A stretch of 64,000 nt of DNA from Rutpela maculata (lineage: Eukaryota > Arthropoda > Insecta > Coleoptera > Cerambycidae), in NCBI GenBank assembly GCA_936432065.2, contig OW386293.2, positions 95,005,795-95,069,794 on the forward strand. Direction: 5' to 3'. Within the stretch, counting starts at the first letter, position 1; every line of letters begins with the position of its first letter. The position numbers were made by a program, and so were the translations under genes. Shown one piece after another: positions 63,861 to 64,000 of this stretch. Below the pieces are notes generated by a model. The model did not search any database. It was not told the DNA's origin and saw only the letters and a list, made by a program, of their open reading frames with translations.

Positions 63861-64000
63861 AGCGTTCAAAATCTGCGTTTTAAAATACCCCACTAAACTA
63901 TTAACTAACGTCAATAAAGAAAATAAAAAAAAAAAACTTGGTCCAAAATCCAAAAAGTAACACAAAAAGGACGAACAAGTATTGTCTGTACGTAATCAAG
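63861..64000 (-). mobile_element. 5' flank of the mariner-type element
   Basis: The minus strand upstream of the transposase start is an AT-rich leader; a terminal inverted repeat was not found before the window ends. Confidence 0.35.

Noticed and set aside
1..64000. Search for a coordinated multi-gene system (operon, defence or toxin cluster)
   Set aside because: Only one cellular gene is present; all other coding traces are transposon-derived and mostly broken.

Overview
This is eukaryotic, AT-rich, repeat-laden DNA, most likely from an insect. The reasons are GT-AG introns, an animal class-1 P4-ATPase with ATP8B hallmarks, and a dense load of decayed Jockey- and R1-like LINEs, hAT, Tc1/mariner and fold-back elements and a Ty3/gypsy-type retrotransposon. 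A beetle would fit, but the sequence alone does not settle the order.

Only one cellular gene is visible: a plus-strand lipid flippase of the ATP8B type, in thirteen coding exons from 12515 to 61390. All twelve exon junctions keep frame, and together they encode about 1248 residues, from just upstream of TM1 to the C-terminal tail. The extreme N-terminal exon(s) were not found and probably lie upstream of the window, so bases 1-12514 are probably intron too. Exons cluster at 35.2-38.8 kb and 59.3-61.4 kb. Three introns are only 56-57 bp, while others reach 6.5-16 kb and are filled with transposable elements.

Layout: 1-12.5 kb holds a TA microsatellite, LINE debris, a hAT-like element nested in another, a 3-kb fold-back interrupted by other insertions, and a 2.5-kb array of direct ~700-bp repeats ending in an inverted copy. 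12.6-28.5 kb (first intron in view) holds a 2-kb TIR element split by a hAT insertion; a LINE split by a DNA transposon whose ORF resembles insect DUF7869-type proteins; and a long-TIR element carrying a broken member of a widespread uncharacterised, cysteine-tailed protein family. 28.7-35.2 kb is a stack of LINE fragments. 38.8-51.3 kb has two giant fold-back repeats and a hAT element with 8-bp target duplications. 51.5-59.3 kb carries a young Ty3/gypsy-type element (identical-looking 431-bp LTRs, 4-bp duplication) whose single 909-codon ORF lacks reverse transcriptase, RNase H and the integrase core but stays in frame, plus smaller MITEs. After the flippase gene, the window ends in a mariner-superfamily transposase pseudogene on the minus strand.

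I see no multi-gene operon-like or defence system. The less ordinary material is the TIR-bounded copy of the uncharacterised family, the DUF7869-like element with iterated subterminal motifs, the in-frame deletion retrotransposon, and the large intronic palindromes that would fold into long hairpins if transcribed.
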